Counted from the first letter of the stretch, positions 19,864 through 29,213 are shown. The stretch: 64,000 nt of DNA from Sphingomonas vulcanisoli (GCF_011761305.1 NZ_JAAOZC010000005.1:1-64000), one strand, 5' to 3'. The notes: generated by a model from the sequence alone, not told the origin. Made by a program: numbers and translations.

Positions 19864-20678
19864 GGCAGGTAAGTCGGGAAGAAGCGCCGCACCAGATCGA
19901 GCGCATCCTGATTGACGACCTCATTCTTACGGCTCTTCCGGCCGATGCCGCGCACGATCAGCCAATGGTCTGCCGGAGGTTGGGTCGCCAGCCAGGGCGG
20001 CGTCGCCTTGATCGCGACGCTGTAGATCATATCGGCGGGCACGAAGCCGGGCCGCGCGAGATCGGCGCGCTTGGCATAGACGGTGCGCGTCGATTCGAGC
20101 CCCTTCCACGCATTGCCGGCATCGCCCGGCGCCAGCGCAAAGGCGTTGGGGCCGGGTTCGGTCTCTATCAGCAAAAGGTTCGCCGAGGTTTCGGTCCAGC
20201 GCAGGTTGAGCGTCGAGGTGCGGCCGTGCTGGGTCTTGACGATGTTGCCGTCGTCCTGGACCGTCCAGTCGATCTCCTCGGGCTTCTCATCGACCAGCGG
20301 CGGCTGCGCAACGGGCGCTTGAGTGATGGGATTGCGGCGCAGCGGCTCGCCGGTGGCAAGATCGACGATCACCCCCGCCTCGCGGAAGCGGTAGCGGAAG
20401 GTGCGCGGGCCGGAGGTCTCGGCGGTATAGCCGCCGATGGTCAGCGACCGTGCTACCGGCACGACCGATGCACCCGGCGTCTGAAGGTAGATATCGCCGA
20501 TGAACCACCACAGCACCTCTTCGCCCTCGGCACCGCATAGCATCCGACGATAGGAATCCAGGCCGCGTTCCGGCGTAAGCGGCGCCGCTTCGGCGGAACT
20601 CCAGGCGGGCAGCAGCAGCGATGCCGCCGCTCCGGAAGCGCCGACAAGCAACCGCCGGCGGTCCAGCGTCATCTCCAT
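19860..20678 (-). CDS. Tat-exported DUF1838-like protein
   Basis: 272-aa protein with a twin-arginine signal (TLDRRRLLVGASGAAASLLL then SSAEA). The mature part has YRRMLCGAEGEEVLWWFIG, then DLATGEPLRRNPITQ and a C-terminal WLATQPPADHWLIVRG. This is the layout of DUF1838 proteins (a WW..G start, then a TGE.L.NP.T block), weaker than in the two copies near 38-41 kb. Function unknown. ATG 20678 has GGGGAGAG upstream and keeps the Tat motif near the N-terminus; an ATG at 20696 overlapping the upstream stop as ATGA is the alternative. It lies between the small partner protein and the esterase. Confidence 0.65.
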   Translation of the reverse strand: MEMTLDRRRLLVGASGAAASLLLPAWSSAEAAPLTPERGLDSYRRMLCGAEGEEVLWWFIGDIYLQTPGASVVPVARSLTIGGYTAETSGPRTFRYRFREAGVIVDLATGEPLRRNPITQAPVAQPPLVDEKPEEIDWTVQDDGNIVKTQHGRTSTLNLRWTETSANLLLIETEPGPNAFALAPGDAGNAWKGLESTRTVYAKRADLARPGFVPADMIYSVAIKATPPWLATQPPADHWLIVRGIGRKSRKNEVVNQDALDLVRRFFPTYLP

Positions 20679-20692
20679 CAGTCTCTCCCCAA

Positions 20693-21070
20693 TCATCCCG
20701 CGCCGGAGGGCGATGCATCCTCGTCCTCCTGCACCCGTCGTTGTCCCTCGGCCCCGGCGCGGCGTGCCGCCTCGACCTCGATCGTGATCGCGCGTAGCGT
20801 TCGCTCGACCAGCGCCTGTCGTTCGGCCGCGCGCGCCGCCGCCTCGTCTTCGGTGGCCTCGAACGTATCGACATCGGCGGCGGTGAAAAGGCCGTGCCGC
20901 GCCGCCAGCCGCTCGTGCGCGTCGAGCCGGTCGCGCAGCGTGGTCACCTCGCCGAGCAGCGCCAGCGTCACCCACCACAGCCGATCGATCGAGGGATCGT
21001 CGAAAAAGGTCGGCCGCTCGCCCTTGGGCACCCGCGCGCGCATCGGGTCATAGGTCTTGGGGTCGCTCAC
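20693..21070 (-). CDS. Small helical partner of the methyltransferase (copy 1)
   Basis: 125-aa, mostly helical, highly charged protein. The central block IDRLWWVTLALLGEVTTLRD, followed by RLDAHERLAARHGLF, then VDTFEATEDEAA and AERQALVERTLRAI, aligns well with the 87-aa protein at 30023-30286 (IDKL, GELWTARDR, VDSHRPDAALAEA, AERETFVARIL). Both are encoded directly after, and overlap by ATGA, a methyltransferase of the same subfamily. No characterised family was recognised. A subunit or stabilising partner of the methyltransferase is inferred from context. Confidence 0.7.
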   Translation of the reverse strand: MSDPKTYDPMRARVPKGERPTFFDDPSIDRLWWVTLALLGEVTTLRDRLDAHERLAARHGLFTAADVDTFEATEDEAAARAAERQALVERTLRAITIEVEAARRAGAEGQRRVQEDEDASPSGAG

Positions 21071-22227
21071 GGCTTCACGGCGGAGAGGACGAACCAGTTG
21101 GAAAGATCGGACTTGCCCTTCTCTAGCGGCACGAAGCCCGGTGCGGCATCGACGCCGTTGCCGACCGTCGTCTGGAACCCCATCCGCGCATCGACGAACC
21201 CCGCGTCGGCGGCGATCCCGGCGAGATCGGCGCCGGTCAGGCCGATCCAGAACGGTTCCTGATTATAGCGTCCCTCGCGCGCGCTCAGCACCTTCATCCA
21301 CGGCGACATCAGCTCCTGCCGGAACGGCACTTCGAGATGCGCCATCACCCCGCCCGGCCGCAGCAGCCGATGGCATTCACGGAAGATCGCGCGCAACGCG
21401 CTGTGCGTCGTCTCGTGCAGCATGACGTGAGAGACGATGAGATCGAAATGGCCATCGGGGAAATCGGTGTGCTCGGCGTTCTGCTGGCCATAATGCACCC
21501 GCGCGCCGAGAGACTCGGTGCGCGCATGGGCGTAGCGGAGGCAGGGGGCGGCGGTGTCGATCGCGTGGACCTCGGCTTGCGGATAGGTCCGCGCCCACGG
21601 CACCGTCGACGCGCCGTTCTGGCAGCCGATGTCGAGGATGCGCTCCAGCTTCAGGTCCGGGAAGCGCTCGCGGATATGCGCGATCAGTGTATGGCCGCGC
21701 CGGTCGTGGATCTCGCCGCCCAGCGCATTGCCCATGTAGGTATGCGCGGCGCGATCCAGCACCGCGCCCTGCCGCACATCGTCGTCGCGCGTCTCGGTAT
21801 GATAGCTGCCGGGAAAGCGGTGGTTGTCGGCCGCGCTCTGATAACGCGGCAGCGGCAGATCGGGATCGAGGGTCAGGCTGCCCTGCGCGCTCGCCGAAAT
21901 GTCGCGGAAGCGATCGACCAGTTCGGGCAGCTGGCGATCGACGCTGTCCATGCAATAATGCCAGATCAGATCCTGCCAGGTCTGGCTGAAGACCTGCCAC
22001 AGCCGATGCTCGTCGCGCGCCTCCATGCCCTTCACCACCGCGCGATCGGCCTCGCGCCCGGTCAGCCCTTTCGCCGCGACCGCGGGCGCGACGACCTGAT
22101 CGCAGATCACCCGGTTGGCGTCGGACAGAAAGCCCATCGTGTAGCCGCGCAGCGTCGCGGCATAAGCCTGGCGTGAGGCCTCGTCGTGCGAGAGATCGGC
22201 GAGCATGGCGTGCGGCTTTGCGGACAA
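21067..22227 (-). CDS. SAM-dependent methyltransferase with a long N-terminal domain (copy 1)
   Basis: 386-aa class I methyltransferase. The Rossmann domain starts near residue 190: ILDIGCQNGASTVPWA (motif I), AEVHAIDTAAPCLRYA, then FDLIVSHVMLHE and CHRLLRPGGVMAHLEVP. About 190 residues in front form a separate helical domain containing LTLDPDLPLPRYQ, also found in the paralogue at 30283-31332. The start is a TTG preceded by AAGGAG with seven-base spacing; ATG 22206 lacks a good site. First gene of the operon methyltransferase, small partner, DUF1838-like, esterase. Substrate unknown, perhaps a phenolic or carboxylic group. Confidence 0.8.
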   Translation of the reverse strand: MSAKPHAMLADLSHDEASRQAYAATLRGYTMGFLSDANRVICDQVVAPAVAAKGLTGREADRAVVKGMEARDEHRLWQVFSQTWQDLIWHYCMDSVDRQLPELVDRFRDISASAQGSLTLDPDLPLPRYQSAADNHRFPGSYHTETRDDDVRQGAVLDRAAHTYMGNALGGEIHDRRGHTLIAHIRERFPDLKLERILDIGCQNGASTVPWARTYPQAEVHAIDTAAPCLRYAHARTESLGARVHYGQQNAEHTDFPDGHFDLIVSHVMLHETTHSALRAIFRECHRLLRPGGVMAHLEVPFRQELMSPWMKVLSAREGRYNQEPFWIGLTGADLAGIAADAGFVDARMGFQTTVGNGVDAAPGFVPLEKGKSDLSNWFVLSAVKP

Positions 22228-22348
22228 TCGCTGTCTCCTTCGCTGCACCGATGCTAACGCCGCGCCGATACCGATCGGCATCTTCGCCCTATTTGGTCGA
22301 TAAGCGGATAGATTGGCGGACGCCAGAGTTGCATCAACATACAAGCCG

Positions 22349-23236
22349 ATGGAGACGACTTTGACCGACCGCTCACTCGAAAACCGCGTCACGATCGTCA
22401 CCGGCGGCAGCCGCGGGCTCGGCAAGGTGATGGCCATGGCGCTGGTGCAGGCGGGCGGGCGCGTGCTGATCGTCGCCCGCTCCGCCGACGAGATTGCCGC
22501 AACCGTCGCCGAGGCCAAGGCGCTCGGGACCGGCGCGTGCGAGGGTTATGTCGGCGACGTGTCGCGCTGGGAGGATTGCGCCGCGGCGGTCGATCATACC
22601 GAAGGGCTGTTCGGCCCGGTGCAGGTGCTGATCAACAATGCGGCGCTCGGCTTCCCGGCCAAGCAGGCGAGCCTGCCGCTAGGGACGCCCTTCCCTTTCT
22701 GGACCTACCAGCCCGAAGACATCACAGCGATGGTTGGGGTGAACCTGCTCGGCCCGTTCGCGATGTTCCATGCCGTCGCGCCCAGAATGATCGCGGCGGG
22801 GTTTGGCCGGGTGATCGGCATCTCGACATCGCGGCCGACGATGCGCCGCCCCAACGCGGGCGCCTATGGCCCGATCAAGGCGGCGCTGGAGGCCAGCACG
22901 GCGATCTGGGCGCAGGAGCTGCAAGGCACCGGCGTCACCGCCAACATCCTGCTTCCCGGTGGCCCGACCGATACCGCGTTCGTACCCGGCGGCAATGTCG
23001 GTGCGCGGGCCAAGCCGTTCGTCGCGGGCAAAGAGCCGGTCGGTCAGGAAGGCACCAATATTGATCTGCTGCCCGCATCGATCATGGCGCCGCCGATCCT
23101 CTGGCTGGCGAGCGACCAATCGAACGGCGTGACAGGCCGTCGTTTCGTCGCACGCGACTGGGACGCCGATCTTGCTCCGAGTGACGCGGCCCGGCGCGCG
23201 ATGCAGCCGCCTTCGGACATGCCAGTCATCATGTAG
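22349..23236 (+). CDS. Short-chain dehydrogenase/reductase
   Basis: Classical SDR of about 295 aa, NAD(P)-dependent oxidoreductase. TGGSRGLG (residues 18-25) is the cofactor loop, VLINNAALG the NNAG-type motif, SRPTMRRPNAGAYGPIK carries the active Tyr and Lys. The catalytic Ser falls in GISTSRPT. ATG 22349 has no good ribosome site; a TTG four codons later is preceded by GGAG and may be the real start. It is divergent from the methyltransferase operon and precedes the acyl-CoA dehydrogenase by about 100 bp. Possibly a 3-hydroxyacyl dehydrogenase or alcohol dehydrogenase of the local pathway. Confidence 0.85.
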   Translation: METTLTDRSLENRVTIVTGGSRGLGKVMAMALVQAGGRVLIVARSADEIAATVAEAKALGTGACEGYVGDVSRWEDCAAAVDHTEGLFGPVQVLINNAALGFPAKQASLPLGTPFPFWTYQPEDITAMVGVNLLGPFAMFHAVAPRMIAAGFGRVIGISTSRPTMRRPNAGAYGPIKAALEASTAIWAQELQGTGVTANILLPGGPTDTAFVPGGNVGARAKPFVAGKEPVGQEGTNIDLLPASIMAPPILWLASDQSNGVTGRRFVARDWDADLAPSDAARRAMQPPSDMPVIM

Positions 23237-23339
23237 TCAGTCCGCGTGCGCATTTGACCGTCATGCGGATAATGCAGGCCGCGATGCTCGCCCGGACACC
23301 GTCGACTGCCGATAGGCCGCATCATCAAGCGAGGTATAG

Positions 23340-24527
23340 ATGAGCCAGCACACCAGCCCGATCGATTGGGCGGATCCGTTCGCCCTGTCCGACCAACTCA
23401 CCCAGGAGGAGACCCTGGTCCGGGAGACGGCCTATGCTTATGCGCAGGAGCAGCTCCTGCCGCGCGTGACCTCGGCCTATCTGGAAGAACGGTTCGACCG
23501 CGAGATCATGAGCGAGCTCGGCGAGCTGGGCATGCTCGGCGCGACCGTGCCTGAGGAATATGGCGGGGCGGGGCTCGGCTATGTCGCCTACGGCCTGATC
23601 GCCCGCGAGGTCGAGCGGGTCGATTCCGGCTACCGCTCGGCAATGTCGGTGCAGTCCAGCCTCGTGATGTATCCGATCCACGCTTATGGATCGGAGGAGC
23701 AGCGCAAGAAATATCTGCCCGGCCTGGCGCGCGGCGAGCTGATCGGCTGTTTCGGCCTGACCGAGCCCGGCGCCGGGTCCGATCCCGGCGGGATGATCAC
23801 CCGCGCCCGCAAGATCGACGGCGGCTATCTGCTCGACGGTGCCAAGATGTGGATCACCAATTCCCCGATCGCCGATCTGGCGGTGGTCTGGGCGAAATCG
23901 GAAGCCCATGGTGGCGCGATCCGCGGCTTCATCGTCGAGCGCGGCGCGAAGGGTTTCTCGACCCCCAAGATCGAGGGTAAGCTGTCCCTGCGCGCCTCGG
24001 TCACCGGCGAGATCGTGCTCGACGGCGTTGAAATCGGCGAGGACGCGCTGCTGCCCAACGTCGAAGGGTTGAAGGGTCCGTTCGGCTGTCTCAACCGCGC
24101 GCGCTACGGCATCGGCTGGGGATCGATCGGCGCGGCGGAAGCCTGTTACGCGGCGGCGCGCAGCTATACGCTGGACCGCAAGCAATTCGGCCAGCCGCTC
24201 GCCTCGAAGCAAATCGTGCAATTGAAGCTTGCCGACATGATGACCGAGATCGGCCTCGGCCTGCAGGCGGCGCTCCGCGTCGGCCGGCAGATGGACGAGG
24301 GCGTGATCCAGCCGGATCTGATCTCGCTCATCAAGCGCAACAATTGCGGCAAGGCGCTGGCGATCGCCCGCGTCGCGCGCGACATGCACGGCGGCAACGG
24401 CATCTCGGCGGAATTCCACGTCATCCGCCACGCCGCCAATCTGGAAACGGTCAACACTTACGAGGGCACGCACGACATCCACGGCCTGATCCTGGGCCGC
24501 GCGATCACGGGTATTCCAGCCTTTTAA
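23340..24527 (+). CDS. Acyl-CoA dehydrogenase, glutaryl-CoA dehydrogenase type
   Basis: 395-aa FAD enzyme. The motifs are close to Gcd[74 protein letters not shown], and the C-terminal [20 protein letters not shown] with the catalytic Glu. Glutaryl-CoA dehydrogenase makes crotonyl-CoA by oxidative decarboxylation. With the ligase, hydratase and hydrolase around it, the enzyme may work on a glutaryl-like intermediate from ring degradation, or serve lysine/aromatic catabolism generally. It ends in a 4-nt overlap with the convergent hydrolase gene. Confidence 0.9.
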   Translation: MSQHTSPIDWADPFALSDQLTQEETLVRETAYAYAQEQLLPRVTSAYLEERFDREIMSELGELGMLGATVPEEYGGAGLGYVAYGLIAREVERVDSGYRSAMSVQSSLVMYPIHAYGSEEQRKKYLPGLARGELIGCFGLTEPGAGSDPGGMITRARKIDGGYLLDGAKMWITNSPIADLAVVWAKSEAHGGAIRGFIVERGAKGFSTPKIEGKLSLRASVTGEIVLDGVEIGEDALLPNVEGLKGPFGCLNRARYGIGWGSIGAAEACYAAARSYTLDRKQFGQPLASKQIVQLKLADMMTEIGLGLQAALRVGRQMDEGVIQPDLISLIKRNNCGKALAIARVARDMHGGNGISAEFHVIRHAANLETVNTYEGTHDIHGLILGRAITGIPAF

Positions 24528-25366
24528 AGCGCCGGCCGATCATCGAGGAAGGCCACGAACCGCGCCAAGGTCTCGTCGCGGCCCGGGCCGCTCAGGCCGG
24601 GCGAGATATAGCGTTCGGCATGCGGCATCAGCGCGGCCAGTTCGTCGAAATAGGCCAGCAGCATGTCCTGGCGCGCGCAGGTAAACAGCGTCGGGACGGT
24701 GATCGCGCCGAACCGTTCCGGCATGTCATAGGCGATGGCGGCGTTGTAGCTGAGGTGGAAGGTGCGCGCCGCCTTGATCACCTCGACGAACTTGTCGTGC
24801 AGCGCGTCGGTGGTCGGCACGTCTGATCCACGCAGATGCTCGGCATCGCGCTTGTACCATGGCCAGAACAGGTAAGCGTCGCGCACGAAATTCCACGCCC
24901 AGAGCAGATGGCTCGCATCGGGCGCGATCGTCAGCGGCGGCGCGTGATGCGCAAGCATCTCGGCGCGCTGTTCGGGCGTGAAATTGGAGACGCCGTCGAG
25001 GATCAGATGGCGCACTCGCTCGGGCCAGGCCAGCGCAACCTCGGCGGCGATCGTCGCGCCGGTGTGGGTTCCGTAGAGATCGAACTTCTCAAGGCCGAGC
25101 GCGTCGATCGCCGCCATGTGCGCGCCGGCGAAATGCGCGATGTCGGGGTGCGCCTCCAGCGGCGGCGATGAGTCACCGTTGCCCAGCGTATCGAGCGCGA
25201 AGACCGCTCGGGTTCCGCCGAACGCGGCGATCAGCGGCTCCATCATCTTCGATGAACCGGGCGACGGGTGGAGGATGACGAGCGGCCGCGCCCCACCCGA
25301 CCCGGCGGTGCGGTAATGAACCTGAACGCCGGGGGCGATGTCGGCGAAGCCGCGGCGGATCGTCAT
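24524..25366 (-). CDS. Alpha/beta-hydrolase fold protein with His at the nucleophile position
   Basis: 280-aa alpha/beta-hydrolase fold protein: [17 protein letters not shown] (oxyanion region), [14 protein letters not shown], the elbow [14 protein letters not shown], and [16 protein letters not shown] for the late acidic residue. The usual G-x-S-x-G is G-T-H-T-G, so the nucleophilic Ser is replaced by His. The C-terminal part [15 protein letters not shown] has no obvious catalytic His. Either this is a lyase/C-C hydrolase subgroup with a different chemistry or it is non-hydrolytic. It follows the MFS gene by two bases in a four-gene operon. Confidence 0.8.
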   Translation of the reverse strand: MTIRRGFADIAPGVQVHYRTAGSGGARPLVILHPSPGSSKMMEPLIAAFGGTRAVFALDTLGNGDSSPPLEAHPDIAHFAGAHMAAIDALGLEKFDLYGTHTGATIAAEVALAWPERVRHLILDGVSNFTPEQRAEMLAHHAPPLTIAPDASHLLWAWNFVRDAYLFWPWYKRDAEHLRGSDVPTTDALHDKFVEVIKAARTFHLSYNAAIAYDMPERFGAITVPTLFTCARQDMLLAYFDELAALMPHAERYISPGLSGPGRDETLARFVAFLDDRPAL

Positions 25367-25368
25367 CG

Positions 25369-26658
25369 TTACGCGATTGCTGCCTGCGCCCGGCGATACG
25401 GCGCGAGGCAGAGGGTAAGCACCAGCACCGAGGCGATTGCCGCGCTGCCGCCAACGGTCGCGAGCGCCGCGCTGAGCCCGTGATCGCCGCCATAGACATG
25501 CTGGGTTACCAACGCGACCAGCGTCGCGCCGACGCCGATGCCGGCGAGGTTGAGCCAGAACAGATACACCGCCGAGACCTGGCCGCGCATCCGGTTGGGA
25601 GTGATCTCCTGAAACGCCGCCGCCGCACCGCCATAGGGCATCGCGCCCAGGAACAGGAACATGCCGTACAGCGCCAGCGATGCCTGGCCACTCAGCATCA
25701 ACGGCGCCGCGATCGCGAACGGGCAAGCCGTCGCCGCCGCGATCACCCCGATCACCACATTCGAATCGGACCGCCCTTTGTCGCGCAGCCAGCCCGCGAT
25801 CCAGCCACCGGTCAGCCCGCCGAGCGTGCCGCAGATCGCGATCACCGGGCCGTAGCCCCACGCGACATCGCTCGACGACCAGCCATAGGCGCGCTTCAGA
25901 TGCTCGGGGATCCAGAAGGTGGTGCCGTTCCACATGACGCTTTGGAGACATAGGCCAAGGATCAGCAGGCCATAGGCGCTGAACTGCCCGCGCATGTGCG
26001 CCAGCACCGCGCCGAACGAGGGGATGCCGACCGTCGCACCCGCGCCCCGCCGCGCGGGCTCGCGCAGCGTTAGAACGACCAGCGCGATCAGCAGGCCGGG
26101 CAGACCGACGGCGACGAACACCTGTTGCCACGGCTCGAAATGCCCGAACGCGCCGTCCACCGGCGCCAGTTTGCCGAGCAGCACGCCGCCGAACAATGTG
26201 GCGATCGCCGGACCGAGATAGATCGCGCTCTGATAGACGGCGAGCGCGCGGACCAGCTTCTTCCCGCTGAACTTGTCGGCCAGCATCGAATAAGCGGCAG
26301 GCGACAGCGTCGATTCGCCGACGCCGACCGCGATCCGCGCCGCGAACATCGCCACAAACGTCGCCGCAAAGCCGCACAAGGCCGTCGCCAGGCTCCAGAT
26401 CGCGATGCCGATCGCGACGATGACGGTGCGGCGGTAGCGATCGACCAGCCGACCGATCGGAATGCCCATGAAGGTATAGAAGATCGCAAAAGCCAGGCCG
26501 TGGAGCAGGCTGAGCTGGACATCGCTGATCTGGAGGCTGTCGCGGATCGGCTTGACCATCAGCGTCAGGATGGTGCGATCGATGTACGAAAAGGTATAGG
26601 CGAGGATGAGGATCGCCACGAACCAGATCGCGTAACGCCGGCTCTCGGTTTCGCCCAT
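25369..26658 (-). CDS. MFS transporter (aromatic acid/hexuronate-type)
   Basis: 429-aa, 12-helix major facilitator. Helix 1 is YAIWFVAILILAYTFSYIDR, the loop 2-3 motif is GIPIGRLVDRYRR, and motif 5-like GVGESTLSPAAYSMLADKF (a GE..LSPA pattern typical of the sphingomonad Spns/aromatic-acid MFS group) is clear. ATG 26658 follows AAGGA; an ATG at 26673 overlaps the ligase stop by ATGA and is the alternative. It is placed between an acyl-CoA ligase and a hydrolase, so it probably imports the substrate of this operon. Confidence 0.88.
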   Translation of the reverse strand: MGETESRRYAIWFVAILILAYTFSYIDRTILTLMVKPIRDSLQISDVQLSLLHGLAFAIFYTFMGIPIGRLVDRYRRTVIVAIGIAIWSLATALCGFAATFVAMFAARIAVGVGESTLSPAAYSMLADKFSGKKLVRALAVYQSAIYLGPAIATLFGGVLLGKLAPVDGAFGHFEPWQQVFVAVGLPGLLIALVVLTLREPARRGAGATVGIPSFGAVLAHMRGQFSAYGLLILGLCLQSVMWNGTTFWIPEHLKRAYGWSSSDVAWGYGPVIAICGTLGGLTGGWIAGWLRDKGRSDSNVVIGVIAAATACPFAIAAPLMLSGQASLALYGMFLFLGAMPYGGAAAAFQEITPNRMRGQVSAVYLFWLNLAGIGVGATLVALVTQHVYGGDHGLSAALATVGGSAAIASVLVLTLCLAPYRRAQAAIA

Positions 26659-26669
26659 CCGTTGTTCCT

Positions 26670-28196
26670 TCATTCGAGCGCGCGCAATTCGGTCTTGAGC
26701 ACCTTGCCGTTGGCGTTGCGCGGCAGCGCGTCAACCAGCGTCAATTCCTTCGGTATCTTGTACGCCGCGATCTTGTCGCGGCAGAAATCGGCGATATCGG
26801 CCTGCGTCAGAACCGCGCCCGCCCGCGCGACCGCGACGGTTCGCAGCCGCTCGCCCCAGGTCTCGTCGGGCACGCCGATCACCGCGACATCAGCGATGCC
26901 GGGATGCGCGAATAGCACCTCCTCGATCTCGCGCGGGTAGATGTTGACCCCGCCCGAGATGACCATGTCCTTCTTGCGGTCGACGATATAGAGAAACCCC
27001 TCCGCGTCGCGCCGCGCCATGTCGCCGACCGAGACCCAGCCGTCCTTGACCGCCTTCGCCGTCTCCTCGGGCCGGTTCCAGTAGCCGTTGAACAGCACCG
27101 GGCCGCGCGTCCACAATTCGCCTACCTCGTCCGGATCGCAGAGACTGCCGTCGTCGCGTCGCACTTCGGCCTCGCAATGCGGGAAGGTGGTGCCGACGCA
27201 CTGCTGCTTGCGCAGCTGATCCTGGGGGCGGAGATTGCAGACGAGGCCCGTCTCGGTCGCGCCATAGAGTTCGTTGAGCACCGTCTCGCCGAAATATTCC
27301 ATGATCCGGGGCTTAAGCGCCTGCGGCAGCGGTGCGGCATTGGCGAGGATGCTGCGCAGCGGTGGCCGTTCGTATTTCGCCAGCGTCTCCGGCGGCAGCG
27401 CGAAGATCATCTGGAAATGCGTCGGCACCATGAACAGCCCGGTGATGCCGCCGAACTTGAGGCGTTCGAGCACGGTCTCGGCATCGAACTTGTCGAGGAT
27501 CTCGATCGATCCGCCCGCCGCCAGTACGCCGACCGGAAAGCCGAGCCCGCCGCCATGATTGAGCGGCGTCATCGCCAGGAAGCGATCGTCGGGGCCGAAG
27601 CAGCCGAACTCGGCGCCGCAGATCAGCCCGACCAGCATCCGCGAGCGGTGCGATAGCACGACGCCCTTGGGCTTGCCGGTCGTGCCCGAGGTGTAGGGGA
27701 TCGTCCAGGCGTCGCACTCGTCGATGACGGGGACAACGGCGGGAGCTGGGGCTTCGGCGAGGAGCCGTTCATAAGCGTCGCCGAAGGATATGATCGTCAA
27801 TCCCTCGATGCCGGTCTTCTCCACCAATTCGCGCGAAGGCGGATCGACTAACACCAGCCGCGCCCCGCAATCCTCCAGCACCTGCCGGGCCTCGACCGGC
27901 GCCAGCCGCGGGTTGATCGTCGCTACCGCCGCGCCGGCATCGGGCACGCCCGCGACCACTTCGATGAACTCGGGCCGATTGCGCGCCACGATCGCGACGA
28001 CGTCGCCCTTCGTCACGCCCAGCGCAATCGCCGCGTCGCGCAGCCGCCCGGCCCGCTCGGCCAGCACGCCGAAGCTGGTCTCGCGACCGTCCATGACGAC
28101 CGCCGCCTTGCTCGGATTCCGCCCCGCCGCCGCGCGGATCGCACCGCCGAAGGTCATCGAATGAAAGGTCGTCGGCGCGGTCACCGCATGGCTCAT
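26670..28196 (-). CDS. Acyl-CoA synthetase (ANL superfamily)
   Basis: 508-aa AMP-forming acid-CoA ligase. P-loop YTSGTTGKPKGVVLSHRSRM, aromatic-binding region FLAMTPLNHGGGLGFP, adenine motif LNELYGATETG, hinge YIVDRKKDMVISGGVNIYP and the C-terminal Lys in RNANGKVLKTEL are all present. It activates a carboxylic acid with ATP and CoA. Start ATG 28196 overlaps the amidohydrolase stop by ATGA, and the stop overlaps a possible MFS start, so all four genes are one operon. Substrate (aryl, alicyclic or fatty acid) not determined. Confidence 0.92.
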   Translation of the reverse strand: MSHAVTAPTTFHSMTFGGAIRAAAGRNPSKAAVVMDGRETSFGVLAERAGRLRDAAIALGVTKGDVVAIVARNRPEFIEVVAGVPDAGAAVATINPRLAPVEARQVLEDCGARLVLVDPPSRELVEKTGIEGLTIISFGDAYERLLAEAPAPAVVPVIDECDAWTIPYTSGTTGKPKGVVLSHRSRMLVGLICGAEFGCFGPDDRFLAMTPLNHGGGLGFPVGVLAAGGSIEILDKFDAETVLERLKFGGITGLFMVPTHFQMIFALPPETLAKYERPPLRSILANAAPLPQALKPRIMEYFGETVLNELYGATETGLVCNLRPQDQLRKQQCVGTTFPHCEAEVRRDDGSLCDPDEVGELWTRGPVLFNGYWNRPEETAKAVKDGWVSVGDMARRDAEGFLYIVDRKKDMVISGGVNIYPREIEEVLFAHPGIADVAVIGVPDETWGERLRTVAVARAGAVLTQADIADFCRDKIAAYKIPKELTLVDALPRNANGKVLKTELRALE

Positions 28197-29056
28197 CGCG
28201 GGATCTTCTTGAAGATCTTCAGCGCATTGTCGCGCATCAGCTTCGCGTGGTTTTCGGGCTTCATCCCGAAGGCCGCGACTTCCTTCACCGCGCGTTCGGG
28301 ATCGATCACCGGCCAGTCGGTGCCGAACAGCACCTTGTGGCTGCCATAGCTGTCGGCATAGCGGATATATTGCGGCGGCCAGTGCTTGGGGGCGTAAGCG
28401 TCCCCCGCGGTGTAGATATTGTCGTGCTTCCAGCACATCGAGATCATCTCGTCGGTCCACGGCACCCCGATATGAATGCCGATGATCGTCAGCTCGGGAA
28501 AATCGATCGCGACCTGATCGAGCAGGATCGGCCGCGCGACCGACGGCAGGCGACGCTCCTTGGAATAAACGAGATTGTGCCCGACCTGCATCATGATCGG
28601 AATGTCGAGCTCGCAGCACTTCGCATAATAAGGATAGATCTGCGCGGCGTCGGGCGCGGTGCCGAACCAGTGCGGATACCAGTGCGCGCCGACGAAGCCG
28701 AGTTCGTTCACGGCGAATTCCAGATCGCGCAGCCCCTGCATCCCGCGCGTCTGATCGACACCCGCGAGCGCCGAAAAACGATCGGGATGCTGCGCTACGA
28801 TATCGGCGATGACCTGATACGGTATTTCCCATGATCCGCGCACACGCAGATCGCCCGCGCGCACCGCGATCAGCAGCGAACGCTCGATCCCGGCGCGGTC
28901 CATCTTCTTGAGATACTCGTCGATCGAGACACCGTCGAACATGTCGGCGGGCATCCGCACCTGGCGCTTGAAGTCATCGTCGAGGCCCGTCCAGCCATTC
29001 TGCACCGCCTCGGGCGTATAAATGTTGCAAACGATGTCGATAAAGCCGGCGGTCAT
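28193..29056 (-). CDS. Amidohydrolase-2 family metal hydrolase/decarboxylase
   Basis: 287-aa TIM-barrel protein of the amidohydrolase 2 (ACMSD-like) family. Recognisable parts: FIDIVCNIYTPEAV near the N-terminus where HxH is usual, HPDRFSALAGVDQTRG, GFVGAHWYPHWFG, IIGIHIGVPWTDEMI and the end VLFGTDWPVIDPERAV. The usual N-terminal metal-binding HxH seems to be replaced by VCN, so metal use is doubtful, while the GTDWP Asp is kept. Family members decarboxylate or hydrolyse aromatic and lactone acids. First gene of the operon; AGGA lies before ATG 29056. Confidence 0.82.
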   Translation of the reverse strand: MTAGFIDIVCNIYTPEAVQNGWTGLDDDFKRQVRMPADMFDGVSIDEYLKKMDRAGIERSLLIAVRAGDLRVRGSWEIPYQVIADIVAQHPDRFSALAGVDQTRGMQGLRDLEFAVNELGFVGAHWYPHWFGTAPDAAQIYPYYAKCCELDIPIMMQVGHNLVYSKERRLPSVARPILLDQVAIDFPELTIIGIHIGVPWTDEMISMCWKHDNIYTAGDAYAPKHWPPQYIRYADSYGSHKVLFGTDWPVIDPERAVKEVAAFGMKPENHAKLMRDNALKIFKKIPR

Positions 29057-29085
29057 TGTGCGTCCTGTTTTCGGTATGCTGCAGA

Positions 29086-29104
29086 ATAAGAAAATTCTTC
29101 TTAT
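29086..29104. promoter_or_regulatory. Perfect palindrome in divergent promoter (operator candidate)
   Basis: ATAAGAA, five bases, TTCTTAT: perfect 7-bp inverted arms in an AT-rich stretch that contrasts with its GC-rich surroundings. It sits 30 bp before the amidohydrolase operon (minus) and about 110 bp before the enoyl-CoA hydratase gene (plus), the right place to control both. It looks like a site for a dimeric MarR-, GntR- or TetR-type regulator; no such gene is next to it in this window. Confidence 0.5.
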
Positions 29105-29213
29105 CCGAACGCGCATCGGCGCGCCTGCTCGCACAACGGACAAAGGCACGGCAAGATGGCTCTGGCTGCGCCGGCAGCGGCATGAGGGCGGTCACGAATG
29201 ACGAGCGGAGCAC

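Noticed and set aside
24524-26734. 736-codon single frame joining hydrolase and upstream region
   Set aside because: Only the last 280 codons read as a real protein; the first part is an out-of-frame reading of the MFS gene. Not a true fusion.
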